Notes: generated by a model not told the origin, from the letters alone. Numbered from the stretch's first letter, positions 5,693 through 11,858 are shown. The stretch is 11,858 nt of DNA from an uncultured Corynebacterium sp. (GCF_937999985.1 NZ_CALLDG010000065.1:1-11858); one strand, 5' to 3'. Numbers and translations: made by a program.

Positions 5693-6871
5693 CTACAGCG
5701 ACTTCCGCAGCGATTCGACCGTCAGGTCCACCGCGGCAATCCACGCCTCCGGCTGCGTGAAGCCACCCTCTACCCCATCGTCTCCGCGGGTGCGGGTGCC
5801 GGGCTCCGGCGCGGCACCGTGCTCACGGGCCGCGGCGCGCTGCAAAGCGTAGTCTCCGCCGCGGGCGATCAGCTTGCGCACATCCTGCAGCTCCGCTGCG
5901 CATCCCAGCTCCTCAGACAACGGGGCGAGCCTATCCACCCATGCGTCCAGCTCGTCGGTGACCAGCGCCTCGTTGGTCTCCCGGTCGGTAATGATCAGCG
6001 CGTCCAGGCCATAGCGGGCCGCACGCCACTTGTTCTCCGCCACGTGCCAGGGCTGCAGGGTCGGCAGCTCGTGACCGGCGTCCAGGCGGCGCTCGAAGTA
6101 CACCACCAGGCAGTGGGTGTAGGCGGCGATGGCGGCGAGCTCCCATAGCTCCATCGTGGCGTCCGCAAAGCGGGTTTCCACCGTGCCGTACTTGGTGGGG
6201 CGCACGTCGAAGTGCATGGAGCCGGTGTGGTTAATCACTCCCGATAGGTCCTGATCCCGGTTGAATTCTTCCCACTGCTCCCAGTTTTCAAACTGGTATG
6301 GCGTGCCCGCGGTCGGCAGCTGTCGGTACAGCAGGGTGCGGTTGGAGGAGTAGCCGGTATCCAGCCCCTCCCAGGCGGGCGAGCTGGCGGACATGGCCAG
6401 GATGTGCGGGTAGTGCGTCATCAGCGCATTGATAATGGGCCACACTTTTTCCTTGGAGCCCACGCCCACGTGCACGTGAATCCCCCAGATCAGCATCTGG
6501 CGCCCCCAGTACTGGGTGCGCTCGATGATCTCCTGGTAGCTACTCTTCTCGCTGAGCTTCTGGTCCCCCCAGTGCGCGAACGGGTGTGTGCCCGCGGAAA
6601 ACAGGTTCACACCGATGTCGTCCGCGCATTCCAGCAGCTGCTTCGCCTGCACGTGCAGGTCCTCGACCGCCTCCGGGATCGTGTCGTGCACACTGGAGAC
6701 CATTTCCACGGTGTTGGCCAGGAACTCGCGGACGACCTTGTGGCCGGGGTGCACCTCGTCCATCCGCTCTATCAGTTCGGCAGCGCGTGGAACCAGGTCG
6801 CGGGTTTCGGGGTCGACGAGGGCGACTTCCCACTCAATACCGACGGAAGGTGCGGAACCCGGGAAGTCCAT
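5693..6871 (-). CDS. Carboxylate-amine ligase, YbdK / GCS2 family
   Basis: Member of the glutamate-cysteine ligase family 2 (GCS2, YbdK type), ATP-dependent enzymes that join a carboxylate to an amine through an acyl phosphate. E. coli YbdK has weak glutamate-cysteine ligase activity; the natural substrate of these actinobacterial members is not established. The 392-residue product begins with VGIEWEVALVD (Glu13, Glu15 of the family's GxExE motif) and has WGIHVHVGVG at 129-138, SMHFDVRP at 218-225 and VETRFAD at 231-237, in the family order; length is typical. AAGGGG lies 5 nt before the ATG. It starts 50 nt after the LytR_C gene on the same strand, so the two are likely co-transcribed. A weak AT-rich hairpin (AAAAG/CTTTT) lies in that gap. 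In mycobacteria the homologue lies in the same neighbourhood, with sodC between; sodC is absent here. Confidence 0.88.
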   Translation of the reverse strand: MDFPGSAPSVGIEWEVALVDPETRDLVPRAAELIERMDEVHPGHKVVREFLANTVEMVSSVHDTIPEAVEDLHVQAKQLLECADDIGVNLFSAGTHPFAHWGDQKLSEKSSYQEIIERTQYWGRQMLIWGIHVHVGVGSKEKVWPIINALMTHYPHILAMSASSPAWEGLDTGYSSNRTLLYRQLPTAGTPYQFENWEQWEEFNRDQDLSGVINHTGSMHFDVRPTKYGTVETRFADATMELWELAAIAAYTHCLVVYFERRLDAGHELPTLQPWHVAENKWRAARYGLDALIITDRETNEALVTDELDAWVDRLAPLSEELGCAAELQDVRKLIARGGDYALQRAAAREHGAAPEPGTRTRGDDGVEGGFTQPEAWIAAVDLTVESLRKSL

Positions 6872-6921
6872 TGTGGCCCCTTAGAAGATATGTAGACAGA
6901 AGTTAAAAGAACGCTTTTACT

Positions 6922-7638
6922 TTAGCGGGGCATGTCATTTGTTGTCACAACCACAACACCCGCGGGGCGCTCCCCCTCCAGCATCTCTACGCCGTCGATA
7001 GCCCGGTCGGTGGCCTCGTCACGCTCGCGCGCCTGGATCCCTAGATCCTTGGCGAGCTGCTCGGCCAGCTGACGCTCGGCGTCATTACCCTTCGGGTAGA
7101 GCACCACAGACGTCGGGAAGACACCCGACTCGTCCGGTAGGTTGCCCACACCGGTCTTGTTCCACTGCTGGTCGCGCATCTTGTTGGCGACGTCGCCGGC
7201 GAGGCCGTTGATGGGACTGTTATTGAGGACGGCTACGTAGGTTTCTTCTTTATTGACGCCATCTTCCGCCGCTGCCGCATCACCATCGCGACGCTCGTCA
7301 GCGCGGTCACCCTCCCGGTTTTCGCGCTCGCCTTCCGGCTTCGGCTTCTCGGCATCTTCCGCGTCCGGGCGCTTGGGATCCTCACCCTCGGGGGCGGGAG
7401 CCTTCTCATCCTGCTTGGCTTGCTCGCCCTGCTGGCCCTGCTGACCTTGCGTCTGCTGGGTCTGGCTGGCCTGCTCGGATTCATCGGAATCATTGCCGGA
7501 CAGGGAGAATACGCCCCAGCCAATCAGCAGAACGGCTACGGCAATCAGGATCATGGCCAGGCCGCGCAGCGGGAGGCCGAGGTTCTCATTATCCGCGTCG
7601 TCGTAGAGTGCATGGCGTGGTCGATTCGGTTCAGTCAC
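6922..7638 (-). CDS. LytR_C-domain membrane protein (VirR-like)
   Basis: A 238-residue single-pass envelope protein: cytosolic N-terminus (1-25), one transmembrane helix (about 26-47, LAMILIAVAVLLIGWGV), a long low-complexity linker rich in Q, E, D, K, R and P (48-131), and a LytR C-terminal domain (about 132-233; YVAVLNNSPINGLAGDVA ... GVVVVTTND). Orientation is inferred as N-in with the LytR_C domain outside. It is the positional counterpart of mycobacterial Rv0431 (VirR), linked to envelope integrity and vesicle release; Rv0431 is, from memory, about 164 residues, so the linker is expanded here. The start is GTG with no Shine-Dalgarno, but TAAACT ends 7 nt upstream, which suggests a leaderless mRNA. 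A GTAACA direct repeat overlaps this promoter. It lies between the DUF3263 gene and the YbdK-like ligase on the same strand. Domain assignment is good; function in this organism is inferred from synteny. Confidence 0.85.
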   Translation of the reverse strand: MTEPNRPRHALYDDADNENLGLPLRGLAMILIAVAVLLIGWGVFSLSGNDSDESEQASQTQQTQGQQGQQGEQAKQDEKAPAPEGEDPKRPDAEDAEKPKPEGERENREGDRADERRDGDAAAAEDGVNKEETYVAVLNNSPINGLAGDVANKMRDQQWNKTGVGNLPDESGVFPTSVVLYPKGNDAERQLAEQLAKDLGIQARERDEATDRAIDGVEMLEGERPAGVVVVTTNDMPR

Positions 7639-7645
7639 GCCACAA

Positions 7646-7673
7646 AGTTTAACTTCCGTAACATCGGTAACAA
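7646..7673 (-). promoter_or_regulatory. Putative promoter of the LytR_C gene
   Basis: On the minus strand TTGTTA (7673-7668), 16 nt, TAAACT (7651-7646). The -10 ends 7 nt before the GTG start at 7638, which implies a leaderless transcript separate from the DUF3263 gene. The rest of the 129-bp gap to the DUF3263 gene holds no gene; AGAGCTCT occurs at 7718-7725 and again at 7770-7777. Confidence 0.55.
7655..7672. promoter_or_regulatory. GTAACA tandem repeat, MtrA-box-like
   Basis: TCCGTAACA (7655-7663) is followed directly by TCGGTAACA (7664-7672): a 9-bp direct repeat with one mismatch, i.e. GTAACA-N3-GTAACA. From memory, the response regulator MtrA of mycobacteria and corynebacteria binds direct repeats of GTCACA/GTAACA type with a 9-bp period and controls cell-wall genes. 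The site fills the spacer of the LytR_C promoter, where binding would be expected to repress. Confidence 0.45.
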
Positions 7674-7767
7674 ATCTGACACGCGCTGTACTTCATTCTT
7701 CGCTACCGCGCTTCACTAGAGCTCTTTGTCATTAACCTTCATCCCCGCACTAAGTCAGCGCGCTGCA

Positions 7768-7980
7768 TCAGAGCTCTTCATCACGGCGACGCAACAGCAT
7801 GCGTACCAGGACGGGGTCGAAGTCCAGCGCCTCCGGGCGCTCGATCAGCCGGTTGAGCTGCTGAAAGTAGCGGACCGGATCGACCCCAAACTCGCCGCGG
7901 ATGTGCTCGTTCTTCGCGCTGGCATCCCGCCACCAGCGGCGCTCGAACTCCAAAATGGCGATCTCTCGGTCTGACAACAT
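7768..7980 (-). CDS. DUF3263 family small protein
   Basis: A 70-residue protein starting MLSDREIAILEFERRWWRD and ending RRRDEEL, typical of the actinobacterial DUF3263 family (mycobacterial counterpart Rv0430). It is highly charged and predicted helical, with an N-terminal LSDREIAILEFE segment reminiscent of the start of a helix-turn-helix; that resemblance is weak and no function is established. I chose the ATG at 7980 because upstream in-frame codons would run antisense through def. There is no Shine-Dalgarno, but TAGAAT ends 8 nt before the ATG, consistent with a leaderless transcript. It diverges from def with only 25 bp between the two start codons, an arrangement kept in mycobacteria, which suggests shared promoter control. 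Confidence 0.85.
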   Translation of the reverse strand: MLSDREIAILEFERRWWRDASAKNEHIRGEFGVDPVRYFQQLNRLIERPEALDFDPVLVRMLLRRRDEEL

Positions 7981-7988
7981 GGAACTAG

Positions 7989-7994
7989 ATTCTA
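7989..7994 (-). promoter_or_regulatory. -10 of the DUF3263 gene, overlapping the def -10
   Basis: TAGAAT on the minus strand ends 8 nt before the ATG at 7980. It shares two base pairs (7993-7994) with the plus-strand def -10. Both lie in an 11-bp imperfectly centred palindrome CTAGATTCTAG (7985-7995). Confidence 0.55.
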
Positions 7995-7998
7995 GACT
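7993..7998 (+). promoter_or_regulatory. -10 of def, overlapping the DUF3263 -10
   Basis: TAGACT ends 7 nt before the def ATG at 8006, with no Shine-Dalgarno in between, so the def mRNA is predicted to be leaderless. Because the two -10 elements overlap on opposite strands, polymerase bound at one should exclude the other. Confidence 0.55.
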
Positions 7999-8005
7999 GT
8001 CTGTT

Positions 8006-8587
8006 ATGACCATCATGCCTATCGTCATCTGTGGCGACCCTGTACTGCACAACCCCACCACCAAGGTGGACCCCAGCGAGATCGCCGACCTCGCCCCGCT
8101 GATTGCGGATATGTACGAAACGCTCACCGCTGCCAACGGCGTGGGCCTGGCAGCCAACCAGGTGGGAGTAAACAAACGATTCTTTGTCTACGACTGCCCC
8201 GATACCGAGCGTGGCGAGATGCGCCGTGGCTGCGTTATCAACCCCGTGCTCGAGACCAGCGAGATCCCGGAAACTATGCCGGACGAAGAGGAAGACGAGG
8301 AAGGCTGCCTGTCCGTCCCTGGCTACTCCTTCCCCACCGGCCGCGCGGACTGGGCACGGGTAACCGGCCTGGACGAAAACGGTGAGGAGGTCACCGTCGA
8401 GGGCACCGGTTTCTTCGCCCGCTGCCTGCAGCACGAGGTCGGCCACCTGGATGGCTTCCTGTACACGGACACCCTGATCGGCCGGTGGAAGCGCAAGTCC
8501 AAGAAGGCCATCAAGGCCGAGGGCTGGGACCACGCGGGCAACACCTGGACCCCCGGCGTGGACGAGGATCCTTTCGGGCATGAATAA
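8006..8587 (+). CDS. def: Peptide deformylase
   Basis: Cytosolic metalloenzyme that removes the N-formyl group from nascent proteins at the ribosome. All three family motifs are intact in the 193-residue product: GVGLAANQ at 45-52, EGCLS at 99-103 (Cys101 binds the metal) and QHEVGHLDG at 142-150 (His143 and His147 bind the metal, Glu144 is catalytic). An acidic stretch, PDEEEDEEG, precedes motif II; a similar acidic insertion is known in mycobacterial Def, so it is a lineage trait. The ATG at 8006 is preferred over the one at 8015 because it agrees with the leaderless -10 at 7993-7998 and with family N-termini. The gene overlaps the next one by 8 bp (ATGAATAA), so the two are translationally coupled, and it heads the block def–GNAT–xthA–cls. 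Confidence 0.97.
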   Translation: MTIMPIVICGDPVLHNPTTKVDPSEIADLAPLIADMYETLTAANGVGLAANQVGVNKRFFVYDCPDTERGEMRRGCVINPVLETSEIPETMPDEEEDEEGCLSVPGYSFPTGRADWARVTGLDENGEEVTVEGTGFFARCLQHEVGHLDGFLYTDTLIGRWKRKSKKAIKAEGWDHAGNTWTPGVDEDPFGHE

Positions 8588-9641
8588 AGACACGACGTTC
8601 TCCGCCGCCCACGCAGGTGCCCGGCGCGTGGAGGGCTTCGGGTTCCCCATCAGCCGCCGCACCGACCCCGTGAGCGTCCGCCCAGGCACGCGGGTGGTCG
8701 TGCGCTACCGTGTGTCGGGCGATGCTGCTTCCGGCCACGGGGCAGGCACCGTCACCGACGCGATCGGCGTGCTGCGCAACGTAAGCCCGCTGCAGGTGGA
8801 CGACCTGGTTATCGCCGACGAGGACGTTGTGGTGCTGAAGACCCTCAGCGCCAAGCCAGTGCGCAATAGCGACATCCGCGCCCTCGAGGCCGCCAAAGCC
8901 GCGGCCTTCCCCGGCATCGAAAACCAGATGATCGGCGGGTGGCTGGCGCGCGCGGGCGATGGCATCACCGAGCGCAGTAACTCCGCCGTGCCCATCGGCC
9001 CGAGCGCCGGGTTGCAGGAGGTTCCGCTGGCGCAGCTGGAGGAGTTCTACCGCTCCCACGACCTGCCCTGCCAACTGATGCTCCCCGACCGGATCGGCCG
9101 ACCCGCCGAACACCTGCCGGGCGAACGCGGCCCGGAGATCCTGGTGATGAGCAAGGAGCTCGACGACTCGGCGCGGCTCTCGGCGAAGGGCTCGCCGCAA
9201 GCTTCGGCTCCGGCTCTGGACACGCCCCTGGCTGGCGCTCAGATCGAGCTGGCCGTCGACGACACCCCGGATGCCGACTGGTTCTCCATGTACAAGTTCC
9301 GCGGCCAGCCCCTGCCGAAGAAGGCCCTGGACCTGCTGTGCCACCGCATCGACGGCCAGCTGGGCTTCGCCCGCCTCACCGTAGACGGCCAACTCGCGGC
9401 CATCACCCGAGCCACCATCACCGACGGCTGGTTGGGATACTCCGCAGTGGCGGTGGCCCCGGAATTTCGCCGCCGCGGCCTGGGCACCCTCCTGTGCCAA
9501 CACCTGCTTAGCTGGGGTGCGGACAACGGTGCCGATCACGCCTACCTGGATGTTATCGATTCCAACACCGCCGGAAAGGCGCTGTACCACAAGCTGGGTT
9601 TCAGCGAACACCACCGCAGCCGTAGTCTGCGCACGCGCTAG
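8580..9641 (+). CDS. GNAT N-acetyltransferase, Cg3035-like (N-acetylglutamate synthase candidate)
   Basis: A 353-residue two-part protein. Residues about 30-90 are beta-rich and may form a small barrel; a conserved middle segment includes GGWLARAGDGITERSNSAVP (119-138). The C-terminal GNAT domain (about 225-350) has the acetyl-CoA-binding motif AVAPEFRRRGLGT at 291-303 and ALYHKLGF at 334-341. Family and gene order (def, this gene, xthA) match C. glutamicum cg3035, which, from memory, was reported as a novel type of N-acetylglutamate synthase for the first step of arginine biosynthesis; the mycobacterial positional counterpart is Rv0428c. That function is therefore likely but transferred by synteny. 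The ATG at 8580 overlaps the def stop by 8 bp; GAGGA lies about 11-13 nt upstream within def. The stretch 190-215 (rich in S, A, P) is probably a linker. A fully unrelated acetyl acceptor is still possible. Confidence 0.82.
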   Translation: MNKDTTFSAAHAGARRVEGFGFPISRRTDPVSVRPGTRVVVRYRVSGDAASGHGAGTVTDAIGVLRNVSPLQVDDLVIADEDVVVLKTLSAKPVRNSDIRALEAAKAAAFPGIENQMIGGWLARAGDGITERSNSAVPIGPSAGLQEVPLAQLEEFYRSHDLPCQLMLPDRIGRPAEHLPGERGPEILVMSKELDDSARLSAKGSPQASAPALDTPLAGAQIELAVDDTPDADWFSMYKFRGQPLPKKALDLLCHRIDGQLGFARLTVDGQLAAITRATITDGWLGYSAVAVAPEFRRRGLGTLLCQHLLSWGADNGADHAYLDVIDSNTAGKALYHKLGFSEHHRSRSLRTR

Positions 9642-9644
9642 AAT
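9639..9644 (+). promoter_or_regulatory. Putative internal -10 for xthA at the GNAT stop codon
   Basis: TAGAAT includes the GNAT stop codon (TAG, 9639-9641) and ends 8 nt before the xthA ATG at 9653. No Shine-Dalgarno precedes xthA. This suggests an internal leaderless promoter inside the operon; no good -35 is seen. Confidence 0.4.
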
Positions 9645-9652
9645 GCTTAACC

Positions 9653-10453
9653 ATGCGCATCGCCACCTGGAACATCAACTCCATACGCACTCGCGAGGAG
9701 CGGGTGCGCGAGTTTTTGCAGCGCAGCGACGTGGACGTGCTGTGCCTGCAGGAGACCAAATGCACAGACAAGCAGTTCCCAGACTTCACTGACACGGGCT
9801 ACGAGCAGGCCCACTTCGGGCTGCACAGCTTTAATGGCGTGGCCATCCTGTCGCGCGTGGGGCTTGCGGACGTGCAGACCGACTTCGGCCAGCCCGGCTT
9901 CGACAAGGACTTGGATGCCGAACAGGCGCTGGAAGCCCGCGCGATCGGCGCAACCTGTGGCGGCGTGGAGGTATGGAGCCTGTACATTCCGAACGGCCGC
10001 GAGATCGCGGATCCGCACTACTCCTACAAGCTGCGGTGGCTCGACGCCCTCACGGCGTATGCGGCGGGTTCGGGCGTGGGGGCGTCCCAAAGAAAGAGCA
10101 GCGAGAAGCTGTGCCTGGTCGGCGACTACAACATCGCCCCGCGCGACGAGGACGTGTGGGATCGCAGCTTCTTCGACGGCCGCACGCACGTGACTCCCAA
10201 CGAACGCGCCCGGTTGCGTGCCCTGGAGGACGCGGGAATGACCGCCGCGACGGACCTGATCGCCGACGAATACACCTACTGGGACTACCAGGCCATGCGC
10301 TTCCAGAAGGGCGAAGGCATGCGCATCGATCTGCAGTATGCCCGCGGAATCACCCCCACTGCCGCGCGTGTGGATCGCGACGAGCGCAAGGGCAAAGGGG
10401 CCTCCGACCACGCGCCAGTGATCGTGGACTACAGCGTGGATGGCGAGGCCTAA
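9653..10453 (+). CDS. xthA: Exodeoxyribonuclease III / AP endonuclease
   Basis: Mg-dependent base-excision-repair nuclease of the exonuclease III (EEP) family, which cuts the backbone 5' to abasic sites and trims 3' blocks. The 266-residue product shows all catalytic elements: WNINS at 6-10 (Asn7), LQETK at 32-36 (metal ligand Glu34), YIPNG at 111-115 (Tyr111), GDYNIAP at 157-163 (Asp158, Asn160), MRIDLQ at 223-228 (Asp226) and SDHAPV at 251-256 (Asp252, His253). Length is normal. It begins 11 bp after the GNAT gene and ends 3 bp before the cardiolipin synthase start. Absence of a Shine-Dalgarno together with TAGAAT 8 nt upstream suggests it can also be transcribed from its own leaderless promoter. 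Synteny with mycobacterial Rv0427c supports the call. Confidence 0.96.
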   Translation: MRIATWNINSIRTREERVREFLQRSDVDVLCLQETKCTDKQFPDFTDTGYEQAHFGLHSFNGVAILSRVGLADVQTDFGQPGFDKDLDAEQALEARAIGATCGGVEVWSLYIPNGREIADPHYSYKLRWLDALTAYAAGSGVGASQRKSSEKLCLVGDYNIAPRDEDVWDRSFFDGRTHVTPNERARLRALEDAGMTAATDLIADEYTYWDYQAMRFQKGEGMRIDLQYARGITPTAARVDRDERKGKGASDHAPVIVDYSVDGEA

Positions 10454-10456
10454 AAC

Positions 10457-11858
10457 ATGCCCTTCCCCGACCTCCTCGGCCTGTTTAGCGAGTTCACGGA
10501 CGATTTGCAGTGGTGGCAGGTCACACTGGTCGTTCTGGACTACGCGCTGAAGATCTTTGCGCTGGGCTGGGTTCCTAAGGAACGACGCCCCACGTCCGCC
10601 ATGGCCTGGCTACTGGCCATCTTCCTGATCCCCTTCATTGGCATCTTCCTATTCCTGCTGATGGGATCGCCAGCAATCAACCGGCGGCGCCACCGCATCC
10701 AGAACCAGGCGAACGAACTGATCCGCACGATGAGCGACGACGAGCCTGACGTTCCCGAGGGCAGCGAGCTCAGCGACGAGCTGCGCTCCCTGGTGCGGCT
10801 CAACCGGGAGCTCACGGCACTGCCCGCCGTGAACGGCACCATGCAGGCCCTGCATTCGGACTACGAGGAATCGATCGCGGCGATGACCCGCGCGATCGAC
10901 GCGGCCGAGGACTACGTGAACGTCGAAATTTACATCATGGCCTGGGACGATACGACCGAGCCCTTCTTCGAAGCGCTCGGGCGGGCCGCGCAACGCGGAG
11001 TGACCGTACGCGTGCTGTGGGACCACATCGGCGCGCACAAATACAAGGGCAACAAGAAGCTGGGTAAGAGGCTGCAGGCCATGGGCGTGGACTGGCAGGT
11101 CATGCTGCCCCTGCAGCCCCTCAAGTGGCGCTTCCGCCGCCCCGATCTGCGCAACCACCGCAAGCTGGTGGTCGTGGACGGCCGAGTGGCCTTCATGGGC
11201 TCGCAGAACATGATCGAGGCCCCGTACCAGAAGCCGAAGAACCACAAGATCGGCCGCGAATGGGTGGACGTAATGGCGGAGCTCACCGGCCCGATCGTCA
11301 GCACCATCAACTCGGTGTTCGCCGTGGACTGGTTCACCGAAACCGACGAGGAACTGGACCTCATCAACCCCACAGATGCCAAGCAGTGGCTGGATACGCA
11401 CGACCAAGATACCGGCGCGGACATCATGCAGATCGTGCCCTCCGGCCCCGGCTTCACCACGGAGCCGAACCTGCGTCTGTTTACCTCCATGGCCCACCAC
11501 GCCAAACACACGCTCAAGCTGATTAGCCCGTACTTCATCCCCGATGAGTCCCTCATGGAAGCCGTGACCACCGCCTGCTACCGCGGAGTTCGGGTGGAGC
11601 TGTACGTCTCCGAAAAGTCAGACCAGCCGATGGTGGGCCACGCACAGGCCTCGTACTACTCGGAGCTGCTGAAGGCCGGGGTGCACATGTACCTGTACCC
11701 CTACCCGAAGGTCTTGCACTCTAAGTTCGCCATCGCCGATGGTGAGGTAGCCGTGATGGGCAGCTCCAACATGGATATGCGCAGCTTCGGCCTGAACTAT
11801 GAGATTTCGCTGATGGTCGGCAAGGGCGATTTGCTGGAGGCCCTGCGGACCCTGACGG
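10457..11858 (+). CDS. cls: Cardiolipin synthase (phospholipase D type), 3' end missing
   Basis: Membrane enzyme of the phospholipase D superfamily that makes cardiolipin by joining two phosphatidylglycerols. The 467 visible residues contain two N-terminal hydrophobic segments (about 21-39 and 48-70), a cytosolic part, and both catalytic HKD motifs: NHRKLVVVDG (His234, Lys236, Asp241) with MGSQN after it, and LHSKFAIADG (His421, Lys423, Asp428) followed by MGSSNMDMRSF. The frame is open to the window edge; by family length about 15-35 residues are missing. GAGG lies 8 nt before the ATG, and only 3 bp separate it from the xthA stop, so it is the last visible gene of the def operon-like block. 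Downstream of the second HKD motif the sequence NYEISLMV fits the family. A transphosphatidylase of related specificity is possible, but the two HKD motifs plus the two N-terminal helices favour Cls. Confidence 0.93.
   Translation, partial: MPFPDLLGLFSEFTDDLQWWQVTLVVLDYALKIFALGWVPKERRPTSAMAWLLAIFLIPFIGIFLFLLMGSPAINRRRHRIQNQANELIRTMSDDEPDVPEGSELSDELRSLVRLNRELTALPAVNGTMQALHSDYEESIAAMTRAIDAAEDYVNVEIYIMAWDDTTEPFFEALGRAAQRGVTVRVLWDHIGAHKYKGNKKLGKRLQAMGVDWQVMLPLQPLKWRFRRPDLRNHRKLVVVDGRVAFMGSQNMIEAPYQKPKNHKIGREWVDVMAELTGPIVSTINSVFAVDWFTETDEELDLINPTDAKQWLDTHDQDTGADIMQIVPSGPGFTTEPNLRLFTSMAHHAKHTLKLISPYFIPDESLMEAVTTACYRGVRVELYVSEKSDQPMVGHAQASYYSELLKAGVHMYLYPYPKVLHSKFAIADGEVAVMGSSNMDMRSFGLNYEISLMVGKGDLLEALRTLT

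Noticed and set aside
5674..5696. GTAACT direct repeat (11-bp period) as an MtrA site
   Set aside because: The period is 11 rather than 9 bp and it lies between two gene ends, not in a promoter.
7718..7777. Two AGAGCTCT palindromes 52 bp apart
   Set aside because: Eight-base palindromes at this spacing are plausible by chance; the second lies at the DUF3263 stop codon and no known regulator comes to mind.
7901..8005. Longer N-terminus for peptide deformylase from 7901
   Set aside because: The extension overlaps the DUF3263 gene on the other strand and is not conserved in Def; the ATG at 8006 has a matching -10.
7981..8175. Longer N-terminus for the DUF3263 protein
   Set aside because: The extension runs antisense through the first part of def; the family N-terminus and a leaderless -10 support the ATG at 7980.
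8511..9614. Minus-strand open frame of 367 codons
   Set aside because: It is antisense to the GNAT gene and the end of def, has no family resemblance, and is rich in H/R/G/A as expected from GC-rich opposite frames.
10649..11509. Minus-strand open frame of 286 codons
   Set aside because: It is antisense to the cardiolipin synthase, which carries both HKD motifs; no independent start signal or domain is visible.
1..11858. Defence system, prophage, transposon or biosynthetic island
   Set aside because: Nearly all of the window is conserved housekeeping or envelope genes in an ancestral order; no integrase, transposase, att repeat or CRISPR repeat is visible.

Overview
The window looks like a core chromosomal segment of a lipid-rich, high-GC actinobacterium, most likely a Corynebacterium of the C. 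jeikeium / C. urealyticum type. Three things point there. The order ppk2 – tiny cell-wall porin – groEL is the corynebacterial porin locus. The only porin gene encodes 40 residues, the length I recall for the C. jeikeium PorA. The set YbdK ligase – LytR_C protein – DUF3263 protein / def – GNAT – xthA matches, from memory, the mycobacterial Rv0433–Rv0427c neighbourhood. I see no insertion sequence, phage gene, CRISPR array, tRNA or rRNA.

Layout. Positions 115-1005 (minus) hold a class I polyphosphate kinase 2. Positions 1166-1288 (minus) hold the 40-residue porin PorA, closed by a textbook terminator. Positions 1553-3196 (minus) hold a lone groEL (GroEL2 type, without groES), with a CIRCE heat-shock operator and an 18-bp perfect palindrome in its leader. 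Diverging from it, 3430-4833 (plus) encodes an M20 zinc peptidase. An AT-rich patch with a promoter and two abutting hairpins precedes 5002-5622 (plus), a protein that looks like the isolated C-terminal regulatory domain of 2-isopropylmalate synthase.

A minus-strand block follows, read right to left: DUF3263 protein (7768-7980), LytR_C membrane protein (6922-7638, positional counterpart of mycobacterial VirR), and YbdK-like carboxylate-amine ligase (5693-6871). From the same 25-bp intergenic gap a plus-strand operon-like block diverges: def (8006-8587), an N-acetylglutamate-synthase-like GNAT (8580-9641), xthA (9653-10453) and a cardiolipin synthase cut by the window end (10457-11858).

Themes. 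Several genes act at the cell envelope (porin, LytR_C protein, cardiolipin synthase) and others in protein quality or maturation (GroEL, peptide deformylase, peptidase). Five starts lack a Shine-Dalgarno sequence but have a TANNNT hexamer ending 7-8 nt before the start codon, the geometry of leaderless transcripts. The most unusual items are the stand-alone LeuA-type regulatory domain with its structured leader, the single mini-porin, the palindrome in the groEL leader, and a GTAACA direct repeat, resembling an MtrA box, inside the promoter of the VirR-like gene. I did not find a clearly new multi-gene system.
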